Assembly: GCA_964036195.1 (NCBI GenBank) | Contig: OZ038455.1 | Span: 14,649,855-14,713,854 of the forward strand | Length of the DNA: 64,000 nucleotides | Source: Sphaerolaimus hirsutus | Lineage: Eukaryota > Nematoda > Chromadorea > Monhysterida > Sphaerolaimidae | Direction of reading: 5' to 3' | In this document: in pieces, positions 11,053 to 26,000 of the stretch | Position numbering within the stretch: position 1 is the first letter of the stretch | How the letters are laid out: every line of letters starts with the position of its first letter | Position numbers and translations under genes: made by a program | The notes under the pieces: generated by a model | The model's input: the letters and a program-made list of their open reading frames with translations, nothing else | Database searches by the model: none | Told to the model about the DNA's origin: nothing

Positions 11053-14000
11053 CTGGGAAGGGGGGCGTGGTTTGAGCGTTTTGCCAAAAAATATCACTTT
11101 CGATGACAAATACCTCAAATTGAAAAATCTATCGAAATTCCCAACAAATTTAATATTGCCGCAATCTGCCGTTTCACAAACTTTTACAACTTCTAAAAAT
11201 CACACTCAAAACTCAAATGACTCTTTCTCAGAGGTAATTTTCTCACCGGCATCCAACCGGCCGCGTGGTGGTTGCACTGGGGCACGAGCAGATTGGCGTT
11301 GTCGTCGCCCGTGCCGTCGCTGCTGCCGTTGCCGGCGCCGCGGCGCTGCGAGTTAAGTGTCTAGATTTTAGGAGGACGTAAGGCGCACCATGTGACAGAC
11401 AGTAAGCGCCCTACGCGCAAAATTTTATTGAAGTTTTTGAGTAGTATTTGATTACTTTTTTTTGCGATTACATCGTTAAACGACAGTGTAGCATTCCGCA
11501 AAAAAGCCCATTCCGCATTTTTGCCCATCCCGCAAATGTGCCCATCCCGCAAGTTGCATCACCTGTGTGCGGGATGGGCACATTTGCGGGATGGGTCACA
11601 TAATTTGTGGGATGGGCACATGTGCGGAATGGTTTTTGATGCGGAATGGGCCCTTGCCAGGGACACACGTTACACCTTACAATGAGATCTACCATATCCC
11701 ACCAGAATAAAAAACAAACACAAAAAAAATTTCCATCATACTTATCCAAATTTGCTTTGATAAATATGATGAAATTTTTGTTATGTTTATTCTTTTATTC
11801 AGATGGAAGATGGTAGATTTCATCGTAAGGTGTAATGTCGCTGGAGTATACCTGTTAAAAAAAACCTGTGCACACAACTGCCTGATGTTTTATGTTTTTA
11901 AATTCATTTTTCATGCAAATGAAAGTCTTCACACCATCAAAATAGTGGTATAAAATACTCATGGGCAAACATCAACCAAAAATAGAAAAAATGTGAAGCT
12001 GACCCTGGCGCACGCGGTGTAGTATTTCTGGGAGGAATTCTCGCTCAGCTTGTCACAATTGTGATAGCGCCGCGTGAAGAACCTGCAAAAATTCAGTAGA
12101 AATTAGTTTCCACTATCAGACTCAAGCGACTGTCATGTAAAGTAATGCAAGCAGACTAAAATGTTATGTAAAGTGTCAAAAGTCAGGTAAAATGTCATGG
12201 AAAATGTAGAACGACTGGTATTTTGATCTCCATTTTACACGGTTTTATTTTACATGAATTTTGGCATTTTGCAGGACATTTTACATTAAACATTTTACAG
12301 AGTCTGGGAGTGGAACCCAGGTTATAACGGCCTGTCACAAAATGCAAACAGCGGATGTCCTCCCTCAAACAACCCCCCCCCCTTTACAAGCTTACCAGCA
12401 CAGCGTAACGCCCACGACGGCCAGTACAAAAAACAGCAATACAGCCACCAGCAGTGCAAAAATGGGCTGTGTCAGAATCAACGGTGCAATGGTGGTCGTT
12501 TCTGGCCCAGCTGCCACAGTGGTGGCATTGGCTCCATGTGGAAATTGACCAGTGTTGCTGACAGGTCCTGGTGGACTCGAAGTGGAGTAGAACAGAACCG
12601 GGCTACTCCCGATTTTCGTGCCTTTTGGTGAGTCTGGGGAAAAATGGATGCTGTTTAGGTTACATTTTAAAACGGCAAAGGACCCGTGCTCATCTCTACC
12701 CGGTGCTCATCTACTGCTCATTTTACGGCAACTGCCCGGTAACCCGGTGGCCGGTGGGGGGCAAAATGAGCACCGCGCAGGGGTCTCCAGGGGGGGAGTA
12801 ACCCCCCTCCAAACCGCCCAGCTATCTATCTGTCCCGGATGCTATCTACTTTTAAAAATTTTCTTCCTTCTACACCTTGAAAAAGCCAACATATTGAACA
12901 CCCCCCCCCCCATTTTCCAGCTATCTATCCGTCCGGAGGAGCGATTTGGTATCTATCCAACCCCCAAGAGGGTGAAAATCTAGGATACCCCTGATACTGG
13001 GTAAATAAATATGAGTACCGGGTAGCGCAGGAAAAGCACCGGGTAGAGATTAGTATTACAGTGCTAGTGCAGTGCCCATTTAACTATTCTATTCGCATTT
13101 CCCTGGGTATTTATCGCGTATCCGAACATCTACCTTCTTCATCGTGCCCCCCCCCCCCACCGGGCACCGGTAACCGGCCAGTTGCCGTAACTGAGCAGTT
13201 GATGAGCACCGCGTAAAGATGAGAACGGTCCTTTGTCATTCCGATGACTTTGCTCGATATTGGGGAACATGTATTTTACATCCACGTGCTTGAATGATTC
13301 CAAGCAAGATACAGAAACGCGCAACCGAAAACATCGAGGCCCGAATCCCATCAGCCCAGGACTCGTGCACGTGCACTCGTAAACCTGGTGCACATGTACG
13401 TAGGCCTGGTGCACATGTAGGCCCGGTGCACATACATGTGCACGGGGTACCGGCCGTCCTAAAACGAGACGTCCTCAAATTTGGCTTCAGGCGTTTTACC
13501 ACTACTAGTTACACAGATAGAAAATGCACCGTGAAACTGCTCATACAAGGTCTAGTGGCGGAAAGAAAAACGCCACAATTTTCAAATTCGGGCAAATGTG
13601 CACATGTAAACCCGGCTGCACCTGTAAAGTTACCAACGCATGCACATGTATGCACACGCCCGGTGCACATGGACGGACGATGCCCCGTGCACATGTATGT
13701 GCAGATAAATGTGCACCGGGCCAACATGTGCACCAGTCAAAAATAAATGTGCACCAGGCCTACATGTGCACCAGGTTTACATGTGCACAGCAGCAGGCTC
13801 AGTCAGGAGTAGTGATGGAAAAGCGCCATGGCGCTGGCGCCTGGCGCTAGCGCCAAAGCAAAAAGCGCCATGGCGCTTTTGGCGCTTGGCGCTAAAATGC
13901 TCTGGCGCCATTGGCGCTTGGCGCCGCCATCTGAGAAAGCGCCATGGCGCTTTTGGCGCTTGGCGCCATTTTCTGGTGGCGCTATTGGCGCCTGGCGCCA

Positions 14001-17000
14001 GCATTTTTAATAGCGCCAAAAAAGCGCCAGCCATGATTAAAAAAAATTCAAGAAAAGAGAATTAATTTTGCTAAATTATGGTATACTCAACATAATTTCA
14101 TAAATACCATATATACTCGAACAAATCCCCAGGGAATGTTTTTTTGTCAGACGTTTCTGAGGGGGGGGGGCATTCAAGGGGGGAATACACCATACATACA
14201 TGAAATATGAAACACATTCAGGAGGGGGCACTATGAAATATACTTAGGGGGCAGTCCCAAACCCTCTTAAAGTGTAAAGTAAAGTGTCAAATGTAAAGTC
14301 AACTGCAAAGGAAAGTGTCCATTGTCATGCAAAGTGTCAATCGTAAAGTAAAGGGTCAATTGAGTATCCAAACCTTTTTTCTGTATCCAAATAATAATTC
14401 CTGTATCTGGAAAAATAAGATTTGGATGCAAAAAGTAAAATTTGGATACAAAAAGTAAGATTTGGATACACAGTTGAGACTTTACTTTACATTTGACTTT
14501 ACATCTGATACTTTTCATGACAATTGACACCTTACCTTGCATTTGACTGATTTTACATTCATCACTTTACAAGGCATGGGACTGCCACCAGGTCTGAGTA
14601 AGCTGGGGAAATATTACCCTCTGGAAATACCCCACCGAAAATGAGTGTAAAGAGGATGTATATAAACTGCCTTTTGTGATCTGTGTTATGCAGAACACAC
14701 GTTAAAACAATGACTGAGTTACATTAGGACAAGGATGATTATGCATTCTACTTATATATTTTAAAATTTGGACGCTTATATTTACGTTATATTGTTATCG
14801 TCTGAGTCAGGGGTATCCAGGATTTTGTGCCTCTTGGGGGTGTGGTAGAAAGCAAATCACTCCTTCCAGGGATTGATAGCTGAAAAAACTGTTTGGAACA
14901 CCGTGCCACAAAATTTAAACACATTTAGTGTTTGGCGCTGGCGCCATTGGCGCTTGGCGCCATAGCCTCCTGGCGCCATTGGCGCTTGGCGCCGTTGTCC
15001 AGAAAAGCGCCATGGCGCCTTTGGCGCTTGGCGCTAAAACGCTGTGGCGCCTTTGGCGCTTGGCGCCGTGGTCTGAAAAGCGCCATGGCGCTTTTGGCGC
15101 TTGGCGCTAGAAGCCTGGCGCTTTTTCCATCACTAGTCAGGAGCACAGTCAGACGATAACAAAAAAAAGTAAATTAAAAAGGAGCCGACCAAAAATGCAA
15201 ACGGGGCAGCATTGCGAGTGGGCGGTGAGCGCCAACAGGCCGCCCGTGCAGTTGACCGGTGTCAGAGGGGGGCACGCCGCAGGCGAACACGACGTACGAC
15301 CGCCCTGCGAACCGTGCGTGTGCAGTAGTGCAACATTACGATTGAAGTGTGTCTGGAGACCCACCTCTAAACAGGTGCAATTGATGCAGGGCCCGTCGAG
15401 CCACGCCTCCCCCTCCGCGTACAGCTGCCCGTTGTAGCTGCACGCGGCCCCGTTGGACAAGTCCTCTGCGCACGTTCAATTGAATATGATTAAATTTAAA
15501 CGAGACCTGATGTCGGGAAGCCTGACACACATTGATGGTAAAACATGGTTGGGTTGAGTAGACGCCAATAGTCAGATAAATTGATGTTCTGATTTTTGGC
15601 TCAAAGCTGTTGTGAAACTTGATAGAAAAACGTCAGAAGTAATAGCGCCAATGACGTCATGGCGTCACACCCTCGGCGCACACAAATAGCGCATACAAAA
15701 TTTGGGCCCTCATTCCATCGCTGATGGTGAATCAGGCAGCTGGTTCTGATTGAATTAACACTCCGACCCTAACGCACCCTGACACAGGGGGCAGCAGGCG
15801 CCTTTCATGTACAGCGGCGCGCCCGCGCTGCACGAAGTCCTCGCGCACGAGCTCGTGTTGCACAGCGTGCGCCCACCCTCGTCGCATCTGCCGCATTGGA
15901 AAGTTGGTTGCACTTGGGAGTTGTTCGTGTTTGAGTGTTGCAATGGGGGGGGGGGTAACGTATTTCTCCGTGCAAACCACCCCGGTGCTATACAAAATCG
16001 AGACCCTTTACAGCAACCTTTTTTAAAAACTGTATAACACCCGGGTGTTAGATCAGAGGGTGTTTTCCACGGAAACTACACTAAACTTCAAAGTTGTGCT
16101 TTCGTTTTCTATTTATGATATACGTCCCTACATATTTAGGCTTTTTTGTTCCCCGCGTGCAGCAATAAAATGGAAAAATGCGTGCAGCGAAATTACAACG
16201 AGTGGCGCGCGCCACACACAATATTTAAGCAATTCAAATCGAGTGATCTTTTTGAAACCTAAATAGCATAGCACCCCGGGGGTGCTATGCAGCCGTGTAA
16301 CACCCCGGGTGTTGTGCACGGGGGGTCCTTTACACGGAGAAATACGGTAGAAGTTACGTCATATTTTGATGCGCAGTATGAAAAATAATAATAAATATAA
16401 AAACTTCGTGCTAAATATAAAAACGTTCTACATTCTCTGAAAAATACAAGGCATTTTTACTTTACAGGGGTTGCGTGCATTACTTACGGTTGGCAGCCTG
16501 CCAACATACGACATACTTCACTATCCGTGCATAGTGCCAAGCCAAGTCACTGGAGCTAACTCACAAGCAAGCGGTACATTCAGACGCAAACCAAGTGGAT
16601 CCGGCGGGCCGCACAACACCGTTTTCATCGGTGCAAACCGTTGGCGCTGTGCCAATTAAAGCGACATCCTTCAACCGGGGAGTGCCTAAATTGGCGTCAC
16701 TTCCACCCGCAGATGGGTTTTTGGTTGTTGAAGATGATTCTGTTTTTGAACTGGACGGCTGCAGACACCTGCGGTTTTTGGTTTCAATTGATGTTTGGCT
16801 GAGTGACTTCATTTGAGACCAAAAACGTTCATTGAACTGAAAAAAATACAACGGCACTGTTTCAACTTTAAAAGTGCTGCGCACACTAGTTTTCACCCGA
16901 AATATGGAAAACTCATTCACATATCAGCTAGAACACATTTGAGTCTTCTAGAATGAGGTGTCCGTCAACTATGGTCATAAGTGACTCATTCTAGAAAACT

Positions 17001-20000
17001 CAAATGCGTTGAAAGCTGATTTATGAGTTTTCCAAATTTTGTGTAAAAACTAGTTTGCGCATGGGTAGTCAAAACCCCGCACACCGTCGCCACAAAAAAT
17101 CCCAGCTAAAAACGCAAAATAATCCATACAACCCGAATATGCAGTAAGCCCGCCAAACACCCAAAAATACCTGGGGCAGCAGTGCATTTCCCCATCGCTG
17201 TCGCTGTCCGAACTATTCTGACACAGGCGCGGCGCAGGGGGGCAGGCGCCAGCCGAGTGGCACATTATTTTGCCCATACGACAGGTGCAATTGATGCACG
17301 GCGACACGTTGAAGGTGGCCCCTTCGGTGTAAATGCGTCTGCGATAATTGAAGGCTGGTTTGCCTGGAATATAACCACGCGGTTACATGAATACCTATAA
17401 CCCCGCGGGTCTTTGAATACCAGCCCACGTGCGCAGTAGGTAATTGTATGGTGATTTGCCTCTATTTCCAATTCAAACTGGCCATCAAATCGTTAAATTT
17501 TGTCACAGATCCCATAAACTTCAATCCTGCCGACAAACCTAAAAGGCCCGTCTGTATTCAAGCAGTACACCTCAGTTGGGTCGTTTGCCGCTGGAGGCGG
17601 TGCCGGTGAGGTCGCATTGGAAGCCGATCTTGGCGCAGGGGAACACCTTGGACAGCACTCGCCTGCGCATGCGGACACACAGCATAATTCATTGCAGAGA
17701 TACTTCAAAAAGCAAGAGGAATAATTTTGAATGTTTTTTTTTGTATTCACGATCTTTACCTAGTGCACCGTTCAATTAAAATTTTTGTCGATTTGTTACA
17801 CTATGATAGCAACTTTGCATTTTAGGACTTGCATTTCCAGTTTTAGAATGGGTAACTAATTATAATTAGCATTTCAGTGCATACCGATGTGTGTTTTCCA
17901 GTGCTGCCAGTCGCAGTGAGCCGGATCCCATGGGCTGCATTCGAGCAGGGAACAATATGCCCTTCCGTCGATTGAACAATAACAGTGCCTGTGATTAGAA
18001 ATTCTATGATTTGATGGGGATGGGAAGTATATTTACGTTGATATTTTATCAGACAAAAAGTAGTTGACACATTTTTGTGTGGAGCTACGGGTTTTAATTT
18101 TAAAAAGACATTTTGGGGTTTCATCATTCCTTGCAATAACGTTGTGTTGTGACGGAACATACGTTACACTTTATTTTTGTTTCTAGCATTCATCCATTAG
18201 TAGACAATGTTCAGCCTTTTCAATTCAAGATTTTCATATCTTAGAGTGAAAAGAATAAATGAGCACCAATTTCAGAGCTTTTTCGCACGCTAATATTTGT
18301 GTAATAAAATATCAAATATTATAAAAGTTGGGTATTAGCGTCTGCCACCTGCAGCCATCGTGCCAATATTCTCCCGGCTCATAACTTTTCGATTGCACCT
18401 GCCACAGCTCGCCCCCGGTGCCAATTTTTTCAACGGTGCACTTTTTTCCTTCTCTCGGCACTGGGCCAAGTTTCGTGTCCAAGTCGCTTTCGCCTAAATT
18501 TACAGGTAAATGACGTTTGGATAATAAGGGTGTAGGAACTTTAAATTAAGGATCCCATTAACGATAGGCTTAATTAGGGATCTCAAAACATTTTGATGCC
18601 TGAGCACCTTAAATTATTATAATTCAGAATTGGTGCGATGATTCTATTTTAGTTTACCGTATTTCCTCGAAATACCCCCCGGGGTGATTGTTTCAGAGCG
18701 AGCATTTTGAGCGGGGTCAAACGAGGGGGGTATTTCGAGGGGGGTATTTCGATGGGTGTATTTCGAGGGCGGTATTTCGAGGAAATAAAGTATATATGAT
18801 AATCAAAATACAGCAAAATCTAAACAAATAGCAAACCTTCGCCGATCTCATCGCCGCCGCTGCACTGGCACAATTCGCAACCGTGCGCGTTACGCAATCG
18901 GCCGTAAATGCACTTTTTGCCGCACAAATGCTCGGCTGGGCAAGCGACGCATTGACAAGTGGGGCACATTTGCGAAGTTGAGTTGCCCTCAGCTTGTGAA
19001 GTGACGTCGGCTGGGGAAGTGGCACTAGGAGCTTGTGAAATGGCGTGCCCGTGTAGGCATTGCAGCTGGCAGGTCGATGGCAGCAGACTTGAACAACCCG
19101 CTGCCGGCGTGCTTTCTGTAATGATGGCAAACCCTCTCGAAAAAATTATTTTTAGTGCTTTTTTTCTAAAACGACTTTTAGAATTTCGCATTTTTCTAGA
19201 AACACATCGATTTTTAAGTGTTTTTCTAACGTACAAACTATGAGAAAAATAGGAAAAATATGAACCTGTGTGTCCATCGGGAGGACTGGCACAGCCGCAG
19301 TGAAAGCAGCCATCGTTGGCTCGCCTCAAGCCGTGCGTGCAGCGAAGTTGGCAAGCGTCCAAGTTTGGACAGTTGGGCCCGCCCGCGTGCACCACTGTCG
19401 GTTCTGAGTGTGGAGTGTTGATTTTTAAGCAGTTGAAATCAAATTTTTCCAATTGTCACTTTTATCGACATTTTCTACCATACTTCTGCGGTATCAATGC
19501 AAATTTTCTTCTGAAAAATTCAGGGGTTCATATTTTGGGCACTTTCCAATTATATTGGTAATTTCACAGTTGCCCATTTTCATATTTACACGTTATAACA
19601 CTTATTTTTGCATCTATCAACGGAAAAACACGATAAAAATGACCGAAAAAATAACTTTCAAATGGACTTACTATCACAAACAGGGCAGCACTGGTCTGGT
19701 ACCTTCCTCGCTGCCGACAGTGCGCAAGTGCGTCTGCGAGTTATTGCAACAGCTCTGGGAAATACTCAACGATACATTTATCAATGACCCATCGAATAAG
19801 CCCCCCCCCCTCAAATTTATCACCCTATAAATTTAGGGTATTTCGAGGAAATGCGGTAAAATACTTCTACACACACCTACCTACAACTCTGCGTGTAGCA
19901 CTTTGTCCTGCCGTGCGGCGGCACGCAGGTGCACGTGGTGCACTCGTCCACGGCCCAGCTCTGGTTGAAGGGCACCTTGGCGCCCGTGTCCGTGATGCAG

Positions 20001-23000
20001 CCCAGACACGTGGGGCAGCAGGACGTGTCTGACAGCGACACCCATTGGCACCCGCCCAGCGTCACGTCTGAAAATGGGGGGAAAGGGTGAGAGTGTGCAT
20101 TTTGAATTGATTTTATTATTGATACCTACCTATGTAAATAATTTATATTTAAATAGGGTTCGATGTATTGAATGATACCACAACTTCTTTTTTCTCTCGA
20201 GCCCTTCTATTTTTTCTTTTAGATCCATTCATGTACTGTCAGCAAATCTTGTTGGCAAATATCCCACTTTCATCCGAAAAATTAACAAAAACTAATCGAT
20301 ATTATAACAATTTTCACAGTGTTGGTCAACAACCAAAAACTCACCATTGACAGCTTTTTCACACTTTTTCCTGGCGCAGTGCGCCAGACCATCTTTGCAA
20401 ACGCATCTGCTGCACCTGTCAAACCACACGGCGCCATTTGTACTGCACTTGGTTGTTGGCAAGCTTCCAACTGCTGGGATCACTGGTATTAGCGCAGAAA
20501 TCGACGGTGGCTGCTGTGAATTGGGAGGGGTGGGTAGTTGTGGAAATGTCTGGCCGTGTTTTTGTGTGATTAAATTGGAATGTGAGATTGGTTTGTAACT
20601 AGCGTCTTCACTAGCGTCTTTATTTTACTTTACTTTACGAGTAACTAGCATCTATTGCATTGTGAAAAAAATTTTCTTAAAAAATATTGGCTTGGTGCAT
20701 ATCTGCGCAAAAGAGTATTTTTACGTTATATCATCCGCCAGAATTTGTCGCCACGTTGCCACGTATTGTTTAGATTATTGAGCATATCGTTCATGCATGA
20801 GATCTGGCTACTGGTAAAAAAATGCTTATGCTGCGATAAAGGCATTTTGCAATTTCCAAATTCTTCCCAATTTTCAAACTTTTATTCAAAAAGTTAAAAA
20901 AAGACAATTAAAAAATGAAATATGAAAATTCAAAAACTATTTTCGCAAGAAATTCGAAACTCAAAATCCACTTTTCTCTCAAAAAACCTTTAAAATCAAA
21001 TCATCCTTCCAGTTCAACTATTATAATAGCAATCGCAAACCGCAGCGCACCGATGCGAGTGGTTGGTCCGACTGCAAGTCGTCTTGCTGCAGCGCCGCCG
21101 CGGACGTCTGTGCCAGCACGAAACTCTCCGATCCCGACAACGATGTGTCTGGAAAAAACACGACAGGTTTATGTGGCTCGAGATTGCTACAAGGGGGCAG
21201 TCCTATGCGCTGAAAAGTGTGAAGTAAAGTGTCAAATGTCATGCAAAGTGTCAATTGTCATGACATGTGTAAAGTAAATTGTCAATCGTCATGCAAAGTT
21301 CAGTATTTTAATGAAATCTCTTCGTTTTTGTTTTGATTGACATTTTACATGACATTTGACACAGTTTGTATAAACCCAAAACCCAAACCCCCCTCACCAT
21401 TAGCCGCCCAATTAGCAGCGCGAGCGTGGCAGGTGAACCTGTCGCAGCAGGCGCCGGGCAGCCCCACCCCCCTGGCCACCAGCACCGGTTCTGCCACGGC
21501 AGCTGGCGACGGCTGCTGGCCCAGCTGGCCACTGCTGCAGTCCACCGGCACCGGGGGGCAGATGCCCGGCTTGCATTCGCAGCTGCCGGGGGGGGGGGGG
21601 CGGGGATTTGGGCGTGGGGTGGATACTGGGCAGTTTTGAGTTGGATGATTGGAAAGGGGATTTGGAGAACTATTACTCACGAGTAAACTTAAGTAAAAGT
21701 GAGTATTTTTCATCAATTGTGCCTCAATTCTCAATCAAACACTAATTTTTGTATATTTTTATATCTGAAATACGTTTTCTTTACTCAAGTACTTTGAAAT
21801 TCTATACGTAAAAGCGAGTATGTACAGGTACTTTACCAGAGGAAGCGTAAAAGTGTTTACTCACTACTCGAGTATACGTAGGTATTTGTAAAGTAAACGT
21901 AAACACGATTGAAAAACTATGCTTAGCTTTGTGAGTACTAGCATCATCAGTAAAATATAAAAGTTATTAAAATATGTAATAGCCAAATGCATTTACAAAC
22001 CAGTCGATACCAACGCATGGTGAAGCACAACAACGTCCTTCGAGAGGCTTCCTCAATTGACTGTCATCGGGGCACACGACATTCACACGCGGACACTTTT
22101 TTGAGGAACAGTCCGCCTTTTCGCTACTCGATGACGGGCTGTCTACGTCTGAAAAGCAGTTGAAAAATAGAAAAATACACGGAAAAGTTGAAAAATGAAC
22201 GCCAAAAGTCAAAACTTTCAGTTGACAAACCGATGAGTTCGCAAGAATATTGATCGCAGCAGGATCCGGGTTTATTCGAGTGGCCAGTTTTCACCAGCAC
22301 CGGCTTGTGTCTAGGTGCGCACATTGGTTTTTGGGTAGGACACGTCTGCAAGGTTGGAATACGGATTACACCATGGCCCGATTCCAATTTGAACGTATGG
22401 CGGGTGCTAGGCGCCCGACAAGCTGGGGGCGGTCCCAGACCCTGTAAAATGTCAAATGTCATGCAAAGTGCCAAAAGTCACGTAAAAAGGCAACTCTTAC
22501 GATTTTGCAGGGCATTTTACATGACTTCTGACATTTTGCATGACATTTGACATTTTGCAGGGCATTTTACAAGGTTTGGGATTGGCACCTGGGCGTTACC
22601 AAACTCAAACGTGTCGAATTTAAATTAAAAACACTCACCTTGCATACACATTTCGGCTTTTTGACGACCGTACTTTTTGAGGCAGCATTCGTTTCACAAC
22701 AGATAGTTCTCAATTTGTCCAAATTTACATTATCATCTGGATTCAATTCCGCAAGTGGACAAGTGACAAGAACAGCGGTAAGCCGTAGGTAAATTTTTAG
22801 TGATGTAAAAGTCAAATGATTACATAAATGAAACGTATTTATTTGCAAGTGGCCAGCGTGGCTGGTTTTATAGCTAAGGTTTGTAAAACTGATAAATCAG
22901 TTCAAAACACATTTCAGTTTACTGCAATGAAAAAATTTATCTCCGTCAACAGTAGATGATTGACTGTCATCCAGTTTGGTCATTTTGGCCGTAAAGTGTG

Positions 23001-26000
23001 CGTTTAGCCAATATTCAAATTCTTCAACCGCATCCAGGTTTACTTGTTAGTAAAGTTGTCACTCAGCATCTCACTTACCACTTAGCACTTTCCCACTCAC
23101 TTGCCCACTTGCGGAATTGGCACCAGGCTTCGCATCGGCAACTGCATCATAGGCAGCTAATAGAACTCCGCCTTTTTCATCACCAATCCCATCTGTAGTA
23201 TCATAGTGAGGCAAAAGTTTCCCAGTGATTGTGTCGTAGTATTCAATGGTGCTGTCCGATGGGCAGTGGATATTTTCGAACGACACTGTGGGTTTGTTTT
23301 GATGTGCGTCCGCGTTTTTGTCGTTAAGTGTTTCGCAGTCGATTTCCTCGCACATTTGCTGCATTTCTGCAAGTTGAGGGGGGCTTTATAAAGCTTAACA
23401 ATCATTTAAAAATAGCTCCTGAATCCTAATGTTGTTAAATAAGTCACCCGCCGCCCCCCTCGAATAAATTCTAGGTCAACGCAATGGCGCTACGCACACT
23501 AGTTTACTCAACTGCCAAGTAAACTCATAAATCAGCTTTGAACGCATTTGAGTTTACCAGGATGAGTTGGCACTCAACTAGGAAGGGATCGCACTTGATT
23601 TTTTCAACTTATTGTTATTTAAAATTTTGATTTAAGAAAATCACAGGGTGGAAACTTAATTTTTTTATTATGCGGCACTTAACATTGACACATTTTTATT
23701 CTATACCCCATATTGAACAATTTTTAGAAATCTGATTTGATTTTTTTTAAATCAAGGTTTGAAAAAATTGTCTTTTCCCAACCCTACTTTCAACCACAGT
23801 TGACGAATTTTCAAAATAACTAATTCTGGTGAGCTTAAATCTGTTCAAGAAATATGCCATATCATATGCATTTGTGTTGGGGAATAAAAACGGAAAAATG
23901 CAGTAAAAAATGACAGGTGATAAGTCATAAATCAACTATTTGCGAGCATTTTTGCATGATCCTTGCTGGCAGTTTGGAACGAAAAACGTCCCTGAAGACA
24001 GAACGAACATACAGTCGCAAAAATGACTTTTGGCGGTCAAATGATTTGTAACGATGGCAAACTGAATGAAGAAACAGTGTGTTCGATGGTGTTTTCAAAA
24101 ATTTCTCCTTACAATCAGTTTTCAAATTTTCAAATATTTTACCAGAACAGTTTTCAAGTTTCGAATTTTGTTATCGAATTTTTTTGAAAACGTTTGAACT
24201 CAAACACTGAACTTTTGAATGTTTTTGGTCATTTTTGATGCTTACCAACAATGTCCTAGAGCTTTCCAGCTGTTGCTAAAATGTCTTCAGTCGTTTTTTG
24301 CATATCTTTCCTATTGTGAATTTCATCGCAGTGCCTTGTGTAACTTTGTTTTTTTTTGACGGAGAAAAATAGTTCGAACACCCAATAACATCGAAAAACG
24401 TTTTAGTGTCTTCTAATTTCTGTTTGCCAACGTTTTTTCTTTTAGATGCATCGTTGTCAGCGTTGAAAGTGCTAAATATATGGTGGATAAATTAAAAAGT
24501 GAAACAGAAGTTGGGAAATACATCAATGTTGCAGACATAAGTCGCTTTTTGTAAAAAAAATTTGTTTATAAAAGACTCGAGGAGCAGCTAGATTAACAAT
24601 TACCTAAGTTAAATAGATATTTAAATAAATCGGTCTCCCGCCACAAACTTGGTTCTCGACGGTAATAGCTTTGACTGGCGCTAATAAAACAAACCGAAGA
24701 TTGCATCGGAGATAAAATAAATGTGATGTCATAATTCATGTCTTAAAAAATGACTGACACAAATAAAAACATGTCAATACAATCTCCAACTTGAGTTTTA
24801 CTCGGTTTTTACTGTTTATGGGCGTAAAACCAAATTATGCAATATAGAGCCCACACACGCTAGTTGACATCGCAAATTTGTGTCAACTCAATGTCAACTA
24901 AATAACACAAAAAGATTTTTAAAAGCAGCACACTTAACAGAACCGATGCAAATTAAGTGTCATTATGTAAAATTAACTACCTATGCTCTATCATATAGGA
25001 AAGTTGAAATCACCTTATTCACAAAAATTTAGTTGACACGAGGTCAGTTAACATCCAGCGTGTGTGGCGCCATTCTCACATTCACATCTTTATACTCAAC
25101 CACAGAACTCATTTTATTGGCACGTGCCAGAAATTTGTTTCACCTGTGCGAAAAAAAATCAAATGCCCAGTGGGTGGGCAGTTGTTTATGGGAATAACCA
25201 GCTGAAACAGACCGATGTGCGAATCCTTGAAGCAGACGTTACACGGTGGCCCACATCTGTTTTCAACCTACATCAATTTATGTTAGCATTTGAAAAAATA
25301 AACCATTTTCACTTTATGTAAGAAAACATGAACTCAGAACTTTCTAGTTCTCAGAAAGAACAAAATATGGTAAAGATAAATTTAAAACATGTATTTTTAT
25401 ATTCTCTGATATAAATAGCAATATCAGAAAATCATCCAAAAAGAAAATATAATTAAATCTCTCTAAAAAAACTGGAATGTGAATACAAATGTAACCATTT
25501 TAAGATTTCGTTACATTTTCAAAAAAATCTACCAAGATCTTTGTTATGGCATTCAAAGTATATTGCGACCTACCGCAGTGACACACTTAACAATTAAATC
25601 CATCATGTCCGATCTGCAAAAAGAGCCAAAAATTGAATAACTTTTTCCACAGACCACTTCCACATTTTATACTGTAGCACGGCAATCACATCGCTACATT
25701 CATCAAAATATGGTAGAAATTGTGGCAGGCATGAGGTCGACTCAGTCAATCAAAAATTGTGCCATTGGTATTAAGGTTTTTTCAATTATTATCAACTTTG
25801 AAAACATTTTTTGCCAATATTCAGCACCACGCGCTGCTGTTAGAAAATGCTCCGACAAAATCATTTTTGTGCCAATTATAAATATAAAAAATTAGCGCAA
25901 GCGTGCAATTTTACGTTTGAAATCACTGGGTATTTGTTAGTGCTGTAGTATACATACGGCATAAACAACAAATACACATGTAAATAATTATATTTGACAC

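Noticed and set aside
13294-13850. Cys/His-rich ORFs on both strands
   Set aside because: They are produced by GTGCACATGTA word repeats read in either direction.
13777-15159. Ala/Trp/Arg-rich ORFs (GAWRLAPL-type repeats)
   Set aside because: They are translations of the GGCGCC palindromic arrays in a hAT-like element.
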